A stretch of 64,000 nucleotides of DNA. Origin: Mycetocola zhadangensis. Its GTDB lineage: Bacteria > Actinomycetota > Actinomycetes > Actinomycetales > Microbacteriaceae. Below the pieces are notes generated by a model. That model was given only the letters and a program-made list of their open reading frames with translations, made no database searches and was not told the DNA's origin. This document shows positions 1 to 8,354 of the stretch, one piece after another (within the stretch, counting starts at the first letter, position 1; each line of letters opens with the position of its first letter). The translations under genes and the position numbers were made by a program. Where the stretch lies: NCBI RefSeq assembly GCF_003668565.1, contig NZ_RCWJ01000001.1, positions 1,178,001-1,242,000 on the forward strand, given 5' to 3'.

Positions 1-2966
1 TCAACAACCGAGAGATCGCCGAAGAGTTCACGGGTCTGCAGGAAGTGCTGCGTCGGTGCGGGGAACAGCAGGCGGTTCAGAGCTGCCCTCCGCTCGACCG
101 ACGTGCCGTCGAGCTGCGCCTGGTCGTCGTCGCTCAGCGGGGCGACCTCGATGTTGATGTTCCTGCCAGCGAGAACCTTGCTGCGGAAGGGCTCAGGCCA
201 GCCACCGGGCAGGTCGCCCAGTTCGCCGGCCATGAAGCCGACGACCGAGTCCGGCACATCGTACTTGTCCGGGTTCTCGGCGAAGTCGGCCGGGTCGGCC
301 TTCACAGCGGCGAGGTAGAGCGCGAGGTCACCAACAACCTTTGACGACGGCGTGACCTTCGGCACACGACCGAGGATCCGGTTCGCGGCGGCGTACATGT
401 CCTCGATCAGCTCGAAGTGGTCAGCGAGCCCAAGGGCGATCGCCTGCTGGCGCAGGTTCGACAGCTGGCCGCCGGGGATCTCGTGGGTGTACACGCGCCC
501 GGTCGGGCCGGCGAGGCCTGACTCGAACGGCTTGTAGATGTGACGAACCGCTTCCCAGTACGGCTCAAGATCCGCGACAGCCTGCAGGGAAAGTCCCGTG
601 TCACGTTCCGTGTGCGCGAGCGCTGCGACGAGAGCGGATGCCGATGGCTGGCTTGTGGTTCCGGCCATCGGAGCGCTCGCAACGTCAACCGCATCCGCGC
701 CGGCCTGGCTCGCGGCAAGCAGCGTGGCCAGCTGGCCACCCGCCGTGTCGTGAGTGTGGACGTGAACGGGCACATCGAAGCGTTCACGGAAAGCAGAGAC
801 GAGCTTTGCCGCGGCGGCGGGACGCAGAAGACCCGCCATGTCCTTGATGGCAAGAACGTGTGCTCCTGCGGAGACGATGTCGTCGGCGAGCCGGAGGTAG
901 TAGTCCAGGTTGTAGAGGTCCTCGGACGGGTCGAGCAGGTCGCCGGTGTAGCACACGGCGACCTCGGCGACAGTTGTTCCGGTTGCGAGCACAGCGTCGA
1001 TCGCCGGCCGCATCTGGTTGACGTCATTCAGAGCGTCGAAGATCCGGAAGATATCAACGCCACTGTCCGCTGCCTCGCGCACGAAAGCATCCGTCACCGC
1101 TGTCGGGTACGGCGTGTAACCGACCGTGTTGCGACCGCGGAGCAGCATCTGGATGGCGACGTTCGGCAGGGCCTCACGCAGGCTGGACAGCCGCTCCCAC
1201 GGGTCTTCGCCGAGGAAACGCAGTGCGACGTCGTACGTCGCGCCACCCCATGCCTCAACGGAGAGCAACTCGGGGGTGAGCCTGGCGACGTAGGGCGCAG
1301 CGGCGAGCAGGTCGCGGGTGCGCACGCGGGTCGCGAGGAGCGACTGGTGCGCGTCACGGAAGGTGGTCTCCGTGACGGCCAACGCTGTCTGTTCCCGCAG
1401 CGCGCGGGCGAAGCCCTGCGGTCCGAGTTCGAGCAGGCGCTGCCGAGATCCGGCGGGGGCCGGCGTGGTCAGGTCGAGCGTCGGCAGTTTCTCGGCCGGG
1501 TGGAAGTTCGTCGGCCGTGCCCCGTGAGGCTGGTTCACCGTAACGTCGGCGAGCCAGTTCATGATCTTGGTTCCACGGTCCTTGGAAACCCGCCCGCGCA
1601 CCAGCTCGGGGCGCTCGTCGATGAACGACGTGCTGAGGTCACCGGCAACAAACTCCGGGTCTTCCAGAACAGCCTGGAGGAAGGAGATGTTCGTGGAGAC
1701 ACCGCGGATTCGGAACTCGGCGAGCCCGCGCTTCGCGCGTGCAACGGCGGCCGGGAAGTCGCGGCCGCGGCAGGTCATCTTCGCGAGCATCGAGTCGAAG
1801 TGCGGGCTGATCTGAGCGCCGGGGTTGATGGTTCCGCCGTCGAGACGAATTCCGCCTCCACCCGGCGAGCGGTAGGTGGTGATCTTTCCGGTGTCCGGGC
1901 GGAAACCCTGCGCCGGGTCTTCCGTGGTGATGCGGCACTGCAGAGCGGCACCGTGCATCGAAATGGTGTCCTGGCTGAGCCCGAGGTCGGCGAGGGTCTC
2001 CCCCGCTGCGATACGGATCTGCGACTGGACGAGGTCGACATCGGTGATTTCTTCGGTCACCGTGTGCTCAACCTGAATACGCGGGTTCATTTCAATGAAG
2101 ACGTGCTGGCCCTTACGCTCGCCGGCTGTGTCCAGGAGGAACTCGACGGTACCGGCGTTGACGTAGCCGATCGATCGCGCGAAGGCGATGGCGTCGCGGT
2201 ACAGTGCCTGACGCAGTTCATCGCTGATGTTCGGCGCCGGAGCGATCTCGACGACCTTTTGGTTGCGGCGCTGCACAGAGCAGTCGCGCTCGAAGAGGTG
2301 AACGGTGCCGCCAGAAGCGTCAGCGAGGATCTGCACTTCGATGTGACGCGGACGCAGTACGGCCTGCTCAAGAAACATTGTCGGGTCACCAAAAGCGCTG
2401 TCTGCCTCACGCATGGCTTCGGCCAGCGCCGGAGCGAGCTCTTCCTTCGTGGCGACACGGCGCATACCGCGTCCACCTCCACCCGCGACAGCCTTGGCGA
2501 ACAGCGGGAAGCCGACAGCGTCTGCTCCTGCGAGCAGTTCGTCGATGTTCCGAGACGCGGGCGTTGATGCGAGAACAGGCACGCCCGCCTCGATCGCGTG
2601 CGTCTTCGCAGTGACCTTGTTTCCGGCCATCTCGAGCACGTTCGACGTTGGGCCGATGAAGGTGATGCCGTTCGCAGCGGCTTGTTCAGCCAACTCAGGG
2701 TTTTCGGAGAGGAACCCGTAACCGGGGTAAATCGCGTCAGCGCCTGACTCCAGTGCGACACGAATAATTTCGGCTACGTCGAGGTATGCCCGAACCGGGT
2801 GACCGGGCTCGCCGATCTGATATGCCTCATCGGCCTTAAGCCTGTGCATAGAGTTGCGGTCTTCGTACGGGAAGACAGCAACGGTTTTTGCCCCGAGTTC
2901 ATAAGCAGCGCGAAAAGCGCGGATAGCGATTTCACCTCGGTTGGCAACGAGAATTTTCTTGAACAT
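1..2966 (-). CDS. pyc: Pyruvate carboxylase, C-terminus cut by window edge
   Basis: Biotin enzyme that carboxylates pyruvate to oxaloacetate using ATP and bicarbonate (anaplerosis, cytosol). The frame is open from an ATG at 2966 (AGAGAGG upstream) to the window edge, about 988 codons. The biotin carboxylase domain begins MFKKILVANRGEIAIR and carries the glycine-rich ATP loop GGGGRGMR (about residues 162-169) and EMNPRIQVEHTVTE. The carboxyltransferase domain follows, starting near TTFRDAHQSLLATR. The single-chain BC-CT order separates it from acetyl/propionyl-CoA carboxylase alpha subunits. Actinobacterial enzymes are about 1130-1150 residues, so the end of the tetramerisation region and the biotin-carrier domain lie outside the window. 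Divergent from parA across about 75 bp. Confidence 0.96.
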   Translation of the reverse strand, partial: MFKKILVANRGEIAIRAFRAAYELGAKTVAVFPYEDRNSMHRLKADEAYQIGEPGHPVRAYLDVAEIIRVALESGADAIYPGYGFLSENPELAEQAAANGITFIGPTSNVLEMAGNKVTAKTHAIEAGVPVLASTPASRNIDELLAGADAVGFPLFAKAVAGGGGRGMRRVATKEELAPALAEAMREADSAFGDPTMFLEQAVLRPRHIEVQILADASGGTVHLFERDCSVQRRNQKVVEIAPAPNISDELRQALYRDAIAFARSIGYVNAGTVEFLLDTAGERKGQHVFIEMNPRIQVEHTVTEEITDVDLVQSQIRIAAGETLADLGLSQDTISMHGAALQCRITTEDPAQGFRPDTGKITTYRSPGGGGIRLDGGTINPGAQISPHFDSMLAKMTCRGRDFPAAVARAKRGLAEFRIRGVSTNISFLQAVLEDPEFVAGDLSTSFIDERPELVRGRVSKDRGTKIMNWLADVTVNQPHGARPTNFHPAEKLPTLDLTTPAPAGSRQRLLELGPQGFARALREQTALAVTETTFRDAHQSLLATRVRTRDLLAAAPYVARLTPELLSVEAWGGATYDVALRFLGEDPWERLSSLREALPNVAIQMLLRGRNTVGYTPYPTAVTDAFVREAADSGVDIFRIFDALNDVNQMRPAIDAVLATGTTVAEVAVCYTGDLLDPSEDLYNLDYYLRLADDIVSAGAHVLAIKDMAGLLRPAAAAKLVSAFRERFDVPVHVHTHDTAGGQLATLLAASQAGADAVDVASAPMAGTTSQPSASALVAALAHTERDTGLSLQAVADLEPYWEAVRHIYKPFESGLAGPTGRVYTHEIPGGQLSNLRQQAIALGLADHFELIEDMYAAANRILGRVPKVTPSSKVVGDLALYLAAVKADPADFAENPDKYDVPDSVVGFMAGELGDLPGGWPEPFRSKVLAGRNINIEVAPLSDDDQAQLDGTSVERRAALNRLLFPAPTQHFLQTRELFGDLSVV

Positions 2967-3041
2967 GCAGACCTCTCTGGCAACACAGCGCACAGGGAAC
3001 AGTTAGGTTCTGCCAGCTTAGTGAAGGTAACGTATCTACTT

Positions 3042-3860
3042 GTGCACGTACTAAGCGTCTCGAGCCTCAAAGGAGGCGTCGGGAAAACAACAGTCAGCCT
3101 TGGCCTGGCCTCCGCGGCCTTCGCCAAGGGCGTCCGAACCCTCGTCGTCGATCTCGATCCACAGTCAGATGTGTCGACCGGCATGGATATTGCCCTCGCG
3201 GGTCGATTGAACGTCGCTGACGTTCTCGCGTCGCCGAAGGAAAAAACCGTTCGCCAGGCGATCTCGCCAAGCGGCTGGACGAAGACACACCCGGGCACCA
3301 TTGACGTGCTCATCGGCAGCCCGTCAGCCATTAACTTCGACGGCCCTCACCCGTCCATTCGCGACATTTGGAAGCTCGAGGAAGCCCTCGCCCACGTCGA
3401 GGACGACTACGACCTCGTTCTCATCGACTGTGCCCCATCACTCAACGCACTGACCCGCACGGCGTGGGCAGCGAGTGACCGCGTTGTCGTTGTCACCGAG
3501 CCTGGCCTGTTCTCCGTCGCCGCCGCTGACCGCGCGCTCCGCGCCATCGAAGAGATCCGGCGCGGCCTCAGCCCCCGACTCCAGCCTTTGGGCATCGTGG
3601 TCAACCGTGTCCGTTCGCAGTCACTTGAGCACCAGTTCCGCATCAAGGAGCTCCGCGACATGTTCGGTCCCCTGGTGCTCAGCCCGCAGTTGCCAGAGCG
3701 CACTTCGTTGCAGCAGGCCCAGGGTGCGGCAAAGCCGCTTCACATTTGGCCTGGCGACAGCGCTCAGGAGATGGCGAACAACTTCGACCTGCTTCTCGAT
3801 CGCGTGCTCCGCACTGGCCGAGTCGGCGAGTACGCTGACCCCGCAAAAGCAGCTCGGTAA
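3042..3860 (+). CDS. ParA/Soj family ATPase (orphan)
   Basis: Deviant Walker A ATPase of the ParA/MinD superfamily. The motif KGGVGKTT lies about ten residues from the N-terminus, followed by VVDLDPQSD (Walker A' region) and LVLIDCAPS (Walker B). The length of about 272 aa suits a chromosomal ParA without an N-terminal DNA-binding extension. I chose the GTG at 3042 because it gives the usual short N-terminus (VHVLSVSSLKGG); a GTG at 3021 is also in frame. No ParB gene or parS-like site is nearby, so it is probably an orphan acting in intracellular positioning rather than the main chromosome-segregation ParA. That role is inferred from family and context. Confidence 0.9.
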   Translation: MHVLSVSSLKGGVGKTTVSLGLASAAFAKGVRTLVVDLDPQSDVSTGMDIALAGRLNVADVLASPKEKTVRQAISPSGWTKTHPGTIDVLIGSPSAINFDGPHPSIRDIWKLEEALAHVEDDYDLVLIDCAPSLNALTRTAWAASDRVVVVTEPGLFSVAAADRALRAIEEIRRGLSPRLQPLGIVVNRVRSQSLEHQFRIKELRDMFGPLVLSPQLPERTSLQQAQGAAKPLHIWPGDSAQEMANNFDLLLDRVLRTGRVGEYADPAKAAR

Positions 3861-3970
3861 CCTACCTCAGCACTCCTAAGCAGTGCGGGCTCGCCAGCGC
3901 TGCCCACTTCGGAACGCTGAAGGCTTACACGGGCGTTCGCTCGCGCAGCGCTTTGGCGCGGACCTGTGGG

Positions 3971-4004
3971 CAAGAAAAAGCTCGCCTTACCACGGTAAGG
4001 CGAG
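3971..4004 (-). terminator. Intrinsic terminator of the pgsA-garA-ftsR-merR cluster
   Basis: A near-perfect hairpin (CTCGCCTTACC / GGTAAGGCGAG, 3981-4004) has a run of A on the left, which becomes a U-rich tail (CUUUUUCUU) in minus-strand transcription. It sits 17 bp beyond the stop of the minus-strand MerR gene and 120 bp beyond the parA stop, so it mainly serves the minus-strand cluster. Confidence 0.85.
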
Positions 4005-4020
4005 CGACGTGAGGAAGAAC

Positions 4021-4566
4021 CTACGCGGTGCGCGCTGCGCGACGAACCGCGAGTTCGTCCATCGGATCGGCTGTCTGGCTGTCGAACTCGATGAGTGTGC
4101 TCTCGACTTCGCGCAGAACCTTGCCGACGGCGATACCGAAAACGCCCTGGCCACGACTGACGAGGTCGATGACCTCATCGTCCGAGGTGCACAGGTACAC
4201 GCTGGCGCCATCGCTCATGAGTGTGGTCTGGGCCAGGTCATTGATGCCGGATTCGCGAAGCTGGTTGACGGCCGTTCGAATCTGCTGAAGTGAAATTCCG
4301 GTGTCGAGCAATCTCTTGACCAGTTTGAGCACAAGAATGTCGCGGAACCCGTAGAGCCGCTGCGACCCGGAACCGGCCGCACCACGCACGGTTGGCTCAA
4401 CGAGGCCGGTACGGGCCCAATAGTCGAGCTGACGGTAGCTGATGCCGGCAGCACGCGCGGCAACGGCGCCGCGGTAGCCTGACTGGTCGTCCAGGTCCGG
4501 CATGCCGTCGGTGAAAAGCAGCCCCAGGTCGTACCGAGCATTGTCGTTGGCGGTATTCTCGCTCAT
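4021..4566 (-). CDS. MerR-family transcriptional regulator, Rv1830/McdR type
   Basis: A 181-aa DNA-binding protein. The winged helix-turn-helix lies at about residues 30-100: YRGAVAARAAGISYRQLDYW, then the wing segment GSQRLYGFRDILVLK, as in MerR proteins. The C-terminal half has a small acidic effector-like region. In mycobacteria the equivalent gene (Rv1830) lies in the same neighbourhood as garA and ftsR and is linked to cell-division control; the same role here is inferred from synteny. The start ATG has AGGAG nine bases upstream. The mycobacterial bifunctional nuclease gene (Rv1829) that separates ftsR from this gene is missing; only about 150 bp of non-coding DNA lie there. Confidence 0.88.
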   Translation of the reverse strand: MSENTANDNARYDLGLLFTDGMPDLDDQSGYRGAVAARAAGISYRQLDYWARTGLVEPTVRGAAGSGSQRLYGFRDILVLKLVKRLLDTGISLQQIRTAVNQLRESGINDLAQTTLMSDGASVYLCTSDDEVIDLVSRGQGVFGIAVGKVLREVESTLIEFDSQTADPMDELAVRRAARTA

Positions 4567-4713
4567 CCGTTGGTGCTCCTGTCGAAAAAGGCTGCGGCGG
4601 GTGCCACGTTGTCAACGCTACAGAGCCGGGCCGTTTCGATCAACGACATCGGCTCAGCGAGCCCGGCGTGTCGAGCTGCCGTGATCATTCTGTGACCTGC
4701 CGTCGCGCCGGGC

Positions 4714-5460
4714 TCACGAGGTGAGCCTGCCGAGCGCCGACCGAACGAGGCTCGCACGAATCACGTCGAGCTGCCCAGCGATCTCACCGGACAGTTCTGC
4801 GGCGCGCGCCCTGCTGCCGGCGTCGTCCTTCCGCGAGATCGGCAAGAGTGCACTCTCGATCAGACTGACTTCCCGTTCAGCGGTCGCGCGGTAGCCGCGC
4901 AGGTGCCGGGGTTCGATGCCGCACCGTTTGAGCGCGACGAGCGAACGAAGCACACCGAGGCTGTCATCGGTGTATGTTTCCGACGGCGTAATCAGTGAGG
5001 CAGAAATCGCGTCATTAAACAGTGAAGCGGATGCTCCCGCCTCCTTGATCAATTCCTCACGCTGGTACCGCCTGCCTGCGGGAATGATCGTTGAAACGCG
5101 GCCAGTGCCCCCAGGCAGAGCGGGCGACTGCCCAGCGTCCAAATCGTCGAGATAGCCGCGGATCACCTTGAGCGGCAGATAGTGGTCACGCTGCATCGAG
5201 AGGATGATGCGCAGCCGCTCCACATCGTCAGGGGAAAACTTCCGGTAGCCGGACTGCGTCCGACGCGGCGAAACGAGGCCCTGCTCCTCCAGGAAACGCA
5301 GCTTCGAGTTACTGAGGTCGGGGAACTCCTTCGCCAGCCGCGCGAGCACCTGGCCTATTCCAAGGAGAGCGGGCGATGACTGCCCCTTGCGCGCTTGACC
5401 CGCGCGCACATTCTCCTGCCCGCGCTCAGCCCCGTGCTGCCTGGCCGCCTGGGCTGACAC
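4714..5460 (-). CDS. ftsR: FtsR-like MerR regulator
   Basis: A 248-aa MerR-like regulator. The DNA-binding domain (about residues 30-105) contains LGIGQVLARLAKEFPDLSNS, the turn KLRFLEEQGLVSP and the wing SGYRKFSPDDVERLR, close to mycobacterial Rv1828 and corynebacterial FtsR, which controls ftsZ expression. The C-terminal half is a helical effector/dimerisation region. The GTG start lies three bases beyond the garA stop, so the gene is almost certainly co-transcribed with garA and pgsA. The first 30 residues (Gln/Gly/Arg-rich) precede the conserved domain and could partly reflect an over-long start call. Function as an ftsZ regulator is inferred from orthology and synteny. Confidence 0.88.
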   Translation of the reverse strand: MSAQAARQHGAERGQENVRAGQARKGQSSPALLGIGQVLARLAKEFPDLSNSKLRFLEEQGLVSPRRTQSGYRKFSPDDVERLRIILSMQRDHYLPLKVIRGYLDDLDAGQSPALPGGTGRVSTIIPAGRRYQREELIKEAGASASLFNDAISASLITPSETYTDDSLGVLRSLVALKRCGIEPRHLRGYRATAEREVSLIESALLPISRKDDAGSRARAAELSGEIAGQLDVIRASLVRSALGRLTS

Positions 5461-5463
5461 AGG

Positions 5464-6000
5464 CTAGGCGCCCGCTTGAGCGTTCAGGTCGACGCGTGAC
5501 GGGTAGAAAGTGAGACGGAACTTTCCGACCTGCACTTCCGCTCCATCGCTCAACATGGCGTTGTCGATGCGCACACCATCGAAGTACGTTCCGTTCAGCG
5601 AGTTCAGATCGCGCACTTCGAATGCGACGCCGTGGCGAAGAAATTCTGCGTGCCGCCGAGACACCGTGACGTCGTCGAGGAAAATATCGGCATCCGGGTG
5701 CCGGCCAACCGTCGTCACATCGGCGTCGAGAAGAAAGCGAGCGCCTGTGTTCGGACCCCTGCGAGCGATCAGCAGTGCCGACCCTGACGGAAGCGCCGCA
5801 ATGGCTTCTCTCTCGTCAGCGCTGACATCCGCTTCGACTGCCTGGAGCGCCGCACTCAGATCGCGACTGAAGCTCGCTGTCGTATCGTTTGCAACTGCGC
5901 CGGTCGCACTGTCGTACGCGGCCGGCTCTCGCAAAAAAGCCCCGGTCGGGGGATTCTGCTCGTCCCCGGTCGGGGGGTTCTGCTCGTGGGGGTATGACAC
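5464..6000 (-). CDS. garA: GarA-like FHA-domain protein
   Basis: A 178-aa cytosolic forkhead-associated protein. The FHA fold spans about residues 75-165 with the phosphothreonine-binding signature TTVGRHPDADIFLDDVTVSRRHAEF and NSLNGTYFDGVRI. An N-terminal NDTTASFSRDL segment (Thr40-Thr41) matches the phosphorylatable ETTSVFRADFL motif of mycobacterial GarA, which switches the protein between kinase-bound and autoinhibited states. GarA controls 2-oxoglutarate dehydrogenase, glutamate dehydrogenase and glutamate synthase; that role here is inferred. GTG start with GGAGG at proper spacing. The N-terminus carries a tandem 24-bp repeat encoding EQNPPTG twice. Lies between pgsA and ftsR in one transcription unit. 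Confidence 0.92.
   Translation of the reverse strand: MSYPHEQNPPTGDEQNPPTGAFLREPAAYDSATGAVANDTTASFSRDLSAALQAVEADVSADEREAIAALPSGSALLIARRGPNTGARFLLDADVTTVGRHPDADIFLDDVTVSRRHAEFLRHGVAFEVRDLNSLNGTYFDGVRIDNAMLSDGAEVQVGKFRLTFYPSRVDLNAQAGA
5940..5987 (-). repeat. Tandem 24-bp duplication inside garA
   Basis: Two adjacent 24-base units (5940-5963 and 5964-5987) differ at one base. They encode DEQNPPTG-type heptads at residues 5-20 of the FHA protein, upstream of the Thr-Thr phosphosite. The length is a multiple of three, so the frame is kept. Confidence 0.9.
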
Positions 6001-6010
6001 CGTGAACCTC

Positions 6011-6643
6011 CTAGGTTTCCAGCGTATCTGATCCGAGGTCCGTGTGTGATGAACCCGGGTGCTTTGGGTGCACTCTTTTCACGCGGACGGTGTCAACGAG
6101 GTAGAGGATGCCGGCCCACCAGTAAAGCACGGCGCCGACGATGGCGAAAATCATGCCGAACGGCTGCGCGTAGCCGTGAACGTCCGGCAACGCGGCTCCG
6201 AGCATCAATAGCGGGAGGCCAACAAAGAGACACGCCGTTGCGAACTTCCCCACCCAGTTGACCGGGAAAGCACCGTGGCCGATACGCGCCAGCAGTATTC
6301 CAATGACCAGCAGCATCACGTCACGGGAAATGATGACGATCACGAGCCACCACGGAATCAATTCGCGCCAGGCCAGTCCGAGCAGCGCGGCCAGAATGTA
6401 GAGACGATCGGCCGCCGGGTCGAGCAGTTGGCCAAGTCGGGAGACCTGGTTGAGTCGGCGTGCCAGGAAGCCGTCGAGAAAATCGGTAAATCCTGACACA
6501 GCGAGAATGACAAGCGCCCAGATGTCCTGCCCCTCGACAAGCAGGATGAGGAATACGGGAACGAGCGCGAGCCGGAGAAAGCTCAGCAGATTCGGAACCG
6601 TCAGGATGCGGTCACTCACGAGGGAATCGCCTTCTCTGCTCAC
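6011..6643 (-). CDS. CDP-alcohol phosphatidyltransferase (PgsA-type)
   Basis: Integral membrane enzyme that transfers a phosphatidyl group from CDP-diacylglycerol to a small alcohol, probably glycerol-3-phosphate (phosphatidylglycerophosphate synthase). The full family signature D-x2-DG-x2-AR-x8-G-x3-D-x3-D is present: D54, D57-G58, A61-R62, G71, D75, D79. Several hydrophobic segments follow. The GTG at 6643 gives the longest frame; a GTG at 6619 has a better-placed GAAGG and gives a start at MSDRILTVPN. First gene of the minus-strand cluster, ten bases upstream of garA, as in mycobacteria where pgsA2 lies near garA. Substrate cannot be fixed from sequence. Confidence 0.9.
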   Translation of the reverse strand: MSREGDSLVSDRILTVPNLLSFLRLALVPVFLILLVEGQDIWALVILAVSGFTDFLDGFLARRLNQVSRLGQLLDPAADRLYILAALLGLAWRELIPWWLVIVIISRDVMLLVIGILLARIGHGAFPVNWVGKFATACLFVGLPLLMLGAALPDVHGYAQPFGMIFAIVGAVLYWWAGILYLVDTVRVKRVHPKHPGSSHTDLGSDTLET

Positions 6644-6694
6644 CCGGCCAGCCTAATGGACGTGCTTCTGATGCCGCGGAAAGACCTGTGAAGC

Positions 6695-7630
6695 ATGACA
6701 CCCCTACGAGGGCGTTTTCTCATTGATTTCCTGACGTACTCTTTACACATGCAGCGCAATCCGCGAACCGGCGATCAGATCGGCCGGCTCGACATTTCGC
6801 CCAGACTGCGCCGCCGAATCGCACTCAGGGTGGGCGTTCCCGTTGCGATCGCCACCGCCGTTGGCGCCTTGTTTTTCGCGCTATCACCGCGTCCGGTTGC
6901 CGTGACAGCGACGCCAGGCGACGGCTCAGGCGGCACGGTGGCTGCCGCTGCCGATTCGACGTTTTCCCTGGCGTCATTCGTCGACGCTCGAGATTTGATG
7001 AAAGACGCGGACCGAACCTTCGTCGTGCAGGTCATTGGTGATTCCACCGGCAATGAACCCGGTGAGTGGGTCGACGTTGCGTTTCGAGCTCTCTCCGAAG
7101 AACTCGACCGGCCACTCGTTCAACACCCGTGGGACGTGCTGTCGAGCGCGTACCTCGAGCCGATTCGCTCCAACGACAACGCACCGCATGCCCCGCTCGA
7201 GGTGTGGAACGGTTCGGCGAGCGGCAAGACCGCCGAGTACTCACTCGCCAACTTCGACACTCTTATTCCGGTGGAACCTGACCTCGTGATCCTCAATCAT
7301 GGCCTCAACAATGTGCTGGAGCCGGCCCAGGTCGGGGAGCAGTTCACCGCGCTGGTTGCCGAGATTGAACGCCACTGGCCGTCACAGATCGGCTACGCAG
7401 CGCTCCTCGAGAATCCCCGACTCGACCAGTACTCTGCCGCCCACGACGACGTCATCGACCACGTGACCGGCTGGCTCGCTGAGCACCAGGAGGTTCGCGC
7501 CGTCGACGTGCACTCCGCGTACCTCGATTCACCTGACGTCACGACTCTGCTTCTGCCCGACCTGCTGCACCCGACGCCCGCGGGATCAGCACTGACAGCA
7601 TCGACGGTGCTCGACGCCCTCCAGCGCTGA
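6695..7630 (+). CDS. Membrane-anchored SGNH/GDSL-type hydrolase
   Basis: Predicted esterase/lipase-like hydrolase of the SGNH superfamily. After an N-terminal basic region comes one hydrophobic segment (about residues 45-70), giving a signal anchor with the enzyme outside the cell. Block I is VIGDSTGN (nucleophile Ser), block III NHGLNN supplies the Gly/Asn oxyanion residues, and block V is LLPDLLHPTPAG (Asp-x-x-His). All catalytic blocks are intact. Starts at 6695 and 6749 are both in frame; neither has a strong ribosome site. Its last 92 bases overlap the convergent methyltransferase gene. Substrate unknown. Confidence 0.82.
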   Translation: MTPLRGRFLIDFLTYSLHMQRNPRTGDQIGRLDISPRLRRRIALRVGVPVAIATAVGALFFALSPRPVAVTATPGDGSGGTVAAAADSTFSLASFVDARDLMKDADRTFVVQVIGDSTGNEPGEWVDVAFRALSEELDRPLVQHPWDVLSSAYLEPIRSNDNAPHAPLEVWNGSASGKTAEYSLANFDTLIPVEPDLVILNHGLNNVLEPAQVGEQFTALVAEIERHWPSQIGYAALLENPRLDQYSAAHDDVIDHVTGWLAEHQEVRAVDVHSAYLDSPDVTTLLLPDLLHPTPAGSALTASTVLDALQR

Positions 7631-8354
7631 CAATCCGAAGCGATTCGGCCGCGTCAAAAATGCTGAGCGTCCGAAAGAACGGTTGAGACTTCACCCGCCA
7701 GCGGCGAGGAAGAATATCCCGAAGTTCTGAAGGGAGAAAGCTTCGCCGGATGGAGATGAGTCCGTCTTCCCGCACGAAGGACCGCCGGAAGAGGATCGCC
7801 GTGACGGCGCCGTAGAGAACGTACCCGAGGCGGGTTCTCCGAATGTCGCTGTGAATCACCAGTCGCCGTGCGAGCCGCTCAGAGTCGGCAAGCACCGCTC
7901 CAAGCTCAGGTGCGGAGAGGTGGTGCAAAACGTGGTTGGAGACGACGAAGTCGAAAGTCGCCCCTTCGGAAACAAGTTCCGAACTGGTGCACTGGCGGTA
8001 GGTGACACCCTCCCTCGTCGGCAGGCTGCGAACGTATGCGGCCGCACGCGGATCGGGGTCTATCGCGGTGACCGAGAGCGTGACGCCGTCGCGTCGCGCA
8101 AGCCTGTGTAGCGCACGAGCGACGTCACCTCCACCCGTCCCAATGTCGAGGAGAGTGTGGTGCGTTCCCGTGAACCGTGGCCGGATCTCGGCCCGGTAGG
8201 TAATTCCCCAGCCGGCAACGATCCCGTTGATCACCGGGAACTGCGCATAGGTACGGAACAGTGTGGGCAGGTCGCACTCAGGATCGTCCATCCGCTCCGC
8301 GACCTCAATGTCACGGAAGCGGAGCCACCCCGCGACGCCAGAACGTGTTCTCAC
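7539..8354 (-). CDS. Class I SAM-dependent methyltransferase, polyketide partner
   Basis: A 271-aa methyltransferase. The SAM-binding motif I is LLDIGTGGGDVA, the acidic residue after strand 2 is in AIDPD, and FDFVVSNHVLHHL is motif IV/V of Rossmann methyltransferases. The GTG start overlaps the stop of the type III PKS gene (GTGA), so the two are translationally coupled; an upstream frame extension to 8417 exists but lies inside the PKS gene. Such methyltransferases in actinobacterial type III PKS operons methylate the polyketide product, which is the inferred role. Its 3' end overlaps the convergent SGNH gene by 92 bp. Confidence 0.88.
   Translation of the reverse strand: MRTRSGVAGWLRFRDIEVAERMDDPECDLPTLFRTYAQFPVINGIVAGWGITYRAEIRPRFTGTHHTLLDIGTGGGDVARALHRLARRDGVTLSVTAIDPDPRAAAYVRSLPTREGVTYRQCTSSELVSEGATFDFVVSNHVLHHLSAPELGAVLADSERLARRLVIHSDIRRTRLGYVLYGAVTAILFRRSFVREDGLISIRRSFLPSELRDILPRRWRVKSQPFFRTLSIFDAAESLRIVSAGGRRAPSMLSVLIPRASGAAGRAEAES

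Noticed and set aside
540..2567. A 675-codon open frame on the plus strand
   Set aside because: It lies antisense to the pyruvate carboxylase gene; its translation shows no domain and is a GC-driven shadow.
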